From Methanofollis fontis (GTDB lineage Archaea > Halobacteriota > Methanomicrobia > Methanomicrobiales > Methanofollaceae): a DNA stretch of 64,000 nucleotides. The stretch is from positions 186,001 to 250,000 of the forward strand of contig NZ_PGCL01000002.1 in the NCBI RefSeq assembly GCF_004297185.1. The letters are read 5' to 3'. Positions 60,784-64,000 of this stretch are shown here, piece after piece (position 1 is the first letter of the stretch; each line of letters opens with the position of its first letter). The notes below the pieces were generated by a model that saw only the letters and a program-made list of their open reading frames with translations, did not search any database and was not told the DNA's origin. Position numbers and translations under genes: made by a program.

Positions 60784-61647
60784 TTAGATAAGTTTGGAGC
60801 GCTGCAGGAGGAGGATGTCCTCGGTCGTGAGCTTCTCGCCGCCCTTGAAGAGCTGGAAGATCCGCTCGGCCTCCTGCCTGACCTGCCGCTGCTCCTTGGT
60901 CACCTTGGTCCGCTGCTTCTTCGTCCGCAGTCCGGAGATCACCTTGTCGTAATCGCGCAGCTCCTTCTGGCAGGCAATGAATGCCTTGTGCTCCTCGTCC
61001 GCCGCCTCCTGTGCCTCGACAAAGCTCCTGTGCTCGGCATCGGCTGCCTCACGCGACTGATCGGCCTTGCGATAGAACTCCACCATCAGGTCGTGGTGCT
61101 TCTGGGCGAGTTCTGCGATCTCGGTTACCCTCTCATGGATGTCAGAGGCCTCCTTGCGGAGGTCGCGCGCGGCCTGGAGTTTGGTCTTGAGTTCCTTGTT
61201 CTGCTCAAGTTCGTCCTCCTGGTCCTTGATGGAGGCCTTCAGGTGCTTGATCTTGTCGATGAGCTCGCGCTCTTTCTCGGTGGAGAAGACCTCGGTCTGC
61301 TGCCGGAATTCCATCGACTCGATCTGCCGCTGGAGTTCCTTGATGCTTGAACTCTTGGTGAAGGCCGAATGGTCCTTCTTGAAGGACTCGATCTCTTCAA
61401 AGTATTCGTTTGCCTGGGCGTTGAGTTCGTTGCGCTTCTCCTTGAGATCCTGAACCTCCTTGTTGTACTGGTCGCGGAGCTCCTTGTTCTTCTGGGCCTC
61501 CTCGACAAACTCCCGGGTCTGGCCATTGAGGGTGTTGCGCTCACGGGCGTGGGTGCTGGCTGTGGCGTTCAGCTCGTTACGCCTGTTTTTGTGCTGTTCA
61601 GACTCGGCAAGTGCTTTCTTTCTCTTTTCGATCAGTTCATCCAACAT
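60784..61647 (-). CDS. Long coiled-coil protein (COG1340-like)
   Basis: The 287-residue protein is almost entirely a charged coiled coil of Glu, Lys, Arg, Gln and Asn from residue 1 to about 245 (LDELIEKRKKALAESEQHKNRRNELN, seen in outline as KRKKALAESEQHKN). It fits the archaeal COG1340 group, which is often near cell-division or translation genes. No enzymatic motif. It sits about 360 nt downstream of ftsZ on the same strand, with a T-run between, so it is not clearly part of that operon; a structural or scaffolding role is an inference. Confidence 0.85.
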   Translation of the reverse strand: MLDELIEKRKKALAESEQHKNRRNELNATASTHARERNTLNGQTREFVEEAQKNKELRDQYNKEVQDLKEKRNELNAQANEYFEEIESFKKDHSAFTKSSSIKELQRQIESMEFRQQTEVFSTEKERELIDKIKHLKASIKDQEDELEQNKELKTKLQAARDLRKEASDIHERVTEIAELAQKHHDLMVEFYRKADQSREAADAEHRSFVEAQEAADEEHKAFIACQKELRDYDKVISGLRTKKQRTKVTKEQRQVRQEAERIFQLFKGGEKLTTEDILLLQRSKLI

Positions 61648-62008
61648 GCTCTACCATTCCTCAAATCTCGGTACCAGTGTATAGGCGCCACCGCTGCTGT
61701 GCATGGAAATGCTCGCAGGAATCGGGGTTGAAACAATGAAAATTGACCCAACAAAAGATATCTGACCGGACAGGATGGTGTGTCCCGTTCGTGTGGTCTC
61801 AATGCTGTTCATGGCGTTCAACTCCGATACCCTCCTGCCGCCGCATCCCTGACCGTGGTGGTCCGCGGTGGTTTATACCAGGATTTCTAATTATTTGGGA
61901 TATCCCCATTCTTAATATTTTCGCAGGTGCCGATGCCGAAATGGCTGTCCTGGTGATATTTTCAGGATGAATGTGCCTCCGCGCCTGTGGGCGGGGCAAA
62001 AAAAGGAG
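61648..62008 (-). other. Intergenic region between ftsZ and the coiled-coil gene
   Basis: About 360 nt contain the T-run after ftsZ (61998-62004), an AT-rich patch at 61895-61920 that may be the coiled-coil promoter, and no convincing gene. Confidence 0.45.
61998..62004 (-). terminator. T-run terminator after ftsZ
   Basis: Seven T on the minus strand lie 4 nt after the ftsZ stop codon, followed by GC-rich sequence. Confidence 0.5.
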
Positions 62009-63154
62009 TTAGAGGAAATCGATCAGGTGACCGCTCGGTCGGTCGCCGCTGAAGGACCGCTGCGGTGCGCTCCGGGGTGTGGGCATCGGGGCGCGCTGGG
62101 GAGACGACTGGAATGAGGTGTTGCTACGGCTCAGAATCTGTGCGCTCTGGACGCCGGTCATGATGGCCATGACTCTGACCTTGCCCTCATAATCATTGTT
62201 GATGCGTGCGCCCCAGATCACATCCGCATGGGGGTCGAGTTCATAGGTGAGTGAAGTGGCGATCTCCTCGGCGTCCTTGATGGTGAGGTCGCCGCCTCCG
62301 GTGATGTGGATGAGACTGCCCGTGGCGCCGCGATAATCGATGTCCAGGAGCGGGTGTGAGAGGCACTCGTGGACGACGCTTTCCGCCTTGTTCTGCTGTT
62401 TGCTCTCGCCGACAAGCATGCAGGCGACGCCTCCCTTGCTCATGATGGCCCTGACATCGGCATAGTCGATGTTGATGAGGGAGGGCTGGGTGATCGTCTC
62501 AGAGATGCCCTTCACGGTCTCGGCGATGAGCTGGTCCATCACCGAGAAGGCCTGCCCGAGGGGAAGGTTCGGGACGTAATTGATGAGACGGTTGTTATCG
62601 AGCACGATGACCGAGTCGGCGTTGTTTGAAAACTGCTGAAGTCCCTCTTCAGCGCGGAGAAGTCTGGCCTTTTCGACCTGGAAGGGGTAGCTGACCATTC
62701 CCACGACGATTGCGCCCTGCTCCTTTGCAATCTGAGCGACCACCGGGGCAACGCCGGTGCCGGTTCCGCCGCCCATGCCTGCAGTGATAAAGCAGAGGTC
62801 TGCAGTCTCAAGCAGTTTTTCGAGGGTTGGTCTCGCCATTTCAGCGGCGCGTTTGCCGACATCGGGGAAACCACCTGCACCAAGACCCTTTGTGAGGGAT
62901 TTACCGATAAGAACGCGCTTGTCGGCCTGGATCATGTCCAGGTGCTGTTTGTCGGTGTTCACCGCAATGGTCTCTGCACCCGAGACCTGCATGTGGTGAA
63001 GTCTGTTGATGGTGTTGTTGCCGGCACCGCCACAACCGACAATAACAATCCGGGGCTGGCCGAGGAAATCATCCTCATCTCCAATGATCCCGTCCGTGTT
63101 CCGTACTTTTTCAATTTCGGCATTCCTAATTGCATCGTTGATAAAGGACTGCAT
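62009..63154 (-). CDS. ftsZ: Cell division protein FtsZ
   Basis: FtsZ is the tubulin-like GTPase that forms the division ring. The 381-residue protein has the nucleotide loop [13 protein letters not shown] (residues ~39-51), the tubulin signature GGGTGTG (128-134), [15 protein letters not shown] and [11 protein letters not shown] (the T7 loop with the catalytic Asp). A linker of ~25 residues leads to a conserved C-terminal peptide GHLIDFL, likely a SepF-binding tail. ATG 63154 follows AGGAGG. It lies 10 nt after the ribbon-helix-helix gene, so the two are co-transcribed. Confidence 0.96.
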   Translation of the reverse strand: MQSFINDAIRNAEIEKVRNTDGIIGDEDDFLGQPRIVIVGCGGAGNNTINRLHHMQVSGAETIAVNTDKQHLDMIQADKRVLIGKSLTKGLGAGGFPDVGKRAAEMARPTLEKLLETADLCFITAGMGGGTGTGVAPVVAQIAKEQGAIVVGMVSYPFQVEKARLLRAEEGLQQFSNNADSVIVLDNNRLINYVPNLPLGQAFSVMDQLIAETVKGISETITQPSLINIDYADVRAIMSKGGVACMLVGESKQQNKAESVVHECLSHPLLDIDYRGATGSLIHITGGGDLTIKDAEEIATSLTYELDPHADVIWGARINNDYEGKVRVMAIMTGVQSAQILSRSNTSFQSSPQRAPMPTPRSAPQRSFSGDRPSGHLIDFL

Positions 63155-63164
63155 CCATATCCTC

Positions 63165-63341
63165 CTAAACCTTGAAAGACACCTGGTCGCTCTCCCGCAG
63201 AGCTCGATCACCGCGCTTTTCGATAAGCTCCCGTACTGCGTGCCGTACCGCCTCTGACACGGTGGGGAATTCGCCGCCATCGACTAGTCGCTGGAGCATA
63301 TCGACCTGCTGCCTGGGAAGTCTGATCGTGATCCGTTCCAT
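63165..63341 (-). CDS. Ribbon-helix-helix regulator upstream of ftsZ (CdrS-like)
   Basis: The 58-residue protein is a single ribbon-helix-helix DNA-binding domain: [20 protein letters not shown] gives the DNA-contacting strand and first helix, and [20 protein letters not shown] the second helix. ATG 63341 follows GAGGCAGAAG; an upstream in-frame ATG would add 37 residues without this domain. In haloarchaea a short protein of this family (CdrS) is co-transcribed with ftsZ2 and controls division genes. The same gene pair occurs here, so a CdrS-like role is likely but inferred. Confidence 0.85.
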   Translation of the reverse strand: MERITIRLPRQQVDMLQRLVDGGEFPTVSEAVRHAVRELIEKRGDRALRESDQVSFKV

Positions 63342-63537
63342 CTTCTGCCTCGGGTGTATCTGACATCTGGCAGACAATTGTATGCCTTTTGTCAGACAGA
63401 AAGATGCTTTATGTCTGATCTCTGAACCAGATGAATGAATTAACTCGTCCATGGGATTTAAATGTATCTATTTGTAATTTGGGGGAGGCGTATTCTTATA
63501 TGACATGGAATTGAAATTGTGCGTTATATCGGTGGAT

Positions 63538-64000
63538 ATGTCTCATATTACTCCAGAAAAGGTTATTCACGGCGGGGCCCTCCTCCGGCATCGAAAACGG
63601 ACAGGACGAGATTTCATTGATTTCAGTGCAAGCCTCAATCCTTTTCCTCCCGATGTCCGGATCGAATTTGACCTCGAAGAGGCAGGTGCCTATCCCGACG
63701 ATTGTTACGAGGACCTCAAGGAGGGAATTTCTCGGATTTTTCAGAGGGATACGGCCGAGATCACCGTGGGAAATGGTTCAGTGGAGGTGATACGGTCATA
63801 CTGCGCCTCGGTGCTCTCCCCCGGCGACGGCGTATATATTCCGCAACCGACATTCGGGGAGTATGCGATGTCCGTGCGCCTTGCCGGCGGTGTGCTGCTC
63901 TCCGAAGCCTCCGGCGCCAGGGTGCGGTTTCTCTGCAACCCCAACAACCCGGACGGGGAGCTGACGTCAAAAGATGATATTCTGGCGATTCTTGACGGTC
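63538..64000 (+). CDS. CobD/HisC-type PLP-dependent aminotransferase, cut by window end
   Basis: The open frame runs off the right edge after about 154 codons. The product begins MSHITPEKVIHGGALLRHRK and has DFSASLNPFPPDV, YPDDCYEDL, GNGSVEVI, PTFGEY and FLCNPNNPDGE, which are typical of threonine-phosphate decarboxylase (CobD) and histidinol-phosphate aminotransferases. The HGG and SASLNP motifs favour CobD, which would serve cobamide synthesis. The start is uncertain: ATG 63538, or an in-frame ATG at 63505 11 codons earlier, closer to GGAGG at 63484-63488. The PLP lysine lies beyond the window. Confidence 0.85.
   Translation, partial: MSHITPEKVIHGGALLRHRKRTGRDFIDFSASLNPFPPDVRIEFDLEEAGAYPDDCYEDLKEGISRIFQRDTAEITVGNGSVEVIRSYCASVLSPGDGVYIPQPTFGEYAMSVRLAGGVLLSEASGARVRFLCNPNNPDGELTSKDDILAILDG

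Overview
The window is about 64 kb of GC-rich chromosome (roughly 60% by eye) from a methanogenic archaeon, most likely a member of the Methanomicrobiales (Methanoculleus/Methanofollis-like). The call rests on gene content: two methanogenesis-marker genes (Mmp2-like and mtxX), a histone and Alba, replication factor C large subunit, PCNA and primase large subunit, archaeal-type S-adenosylmethionine synthetase, GatDE amidotransferase, L10e and S17e, diadenylate cyclase DacZ, and PKD/cohesin/dockerin surface proteins. Promoters are TATA boxes with short or absent leaders, and downstream ends often carry T-runs. Genes are tightly packed and many are joined by 4-nt ATGA overlaps.

Layout. 1-5 kb: small membrane and hypothetical proteins, a tRNA methylthiotransferase, then the NAD operon nadX-nadA-nadC. 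5-9.7 kb: HEAT-repeat protein, a transporter flanked by universal-stress-type proteins with a decayed partial copy of the transporter beside it, archaemetzincin and a UPF0146 protein. 9.7-13.4 kb: RFC large subunit, the two methanogen marker genes, histone. 13.7-17.2 kb: hisG-hisA-hisB and SAM synthetase. 17.5-24.1 kb: a four-gene secreted-protein operon with cohesin-like, PKD and dockerin modules. 24.3-25.6 kb: a winged-helix regulator. 26-32.9 kb: one long operon fumA-fumB-korD-korA-korB-korC-sucC-sucD-dacZ, i.e. the fumarate to 2-oxoglutarate arm of an incomplete (reductive) TCA pathway ending in the c-di-AMP synthase. 33-37 kb: L10e, then a TauT/NitT-type ABC transporter opposite an XRE regulator. 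37-43 kb: argH, gatD, gatE, an RGG-rich small basic protein and small conserved genes. 43-48 kb: PfkB kinase, DUF2070 protein, a class-I glutamine amidotransferase coupled to a diphthamide-synthase-type PP-loop ATPase, a DUF5658 protein and tRNA-Arg. 48-52 kb: lipoprotein, M20 peptidase, moaA, rlmE. 52-57.4 kb: PCNA and priL, HD protein, ThiN, S17e, dapA-dapB, ferredoxin. 57.7-64 kb: asd, albA, DUF373 protein, coiled-coil protein, a ribbon-helix-helix regulator with ftsZ, and the start of a CobD/HisC-type aminotransferase cut by the window end.

Most notable: (i) the ABC-transporter substrate-binding lipoprotein appears circularly permuted, with the canonical N-terminal half placed after the canonical C-terminal half; (ii) the secreted operon combines a membrane-anchored cohesin-like protein with two dockerin-bearing proteins, suggesting a self-assembling cell-surface complex; (iii) dacZ is translationally coupled to the TCA operon; (iv) the stand-alone amidotransferase is coupled to the PP-loop ligase. 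No CRISPR array, insertion sequence, prophage or integrase was seen.
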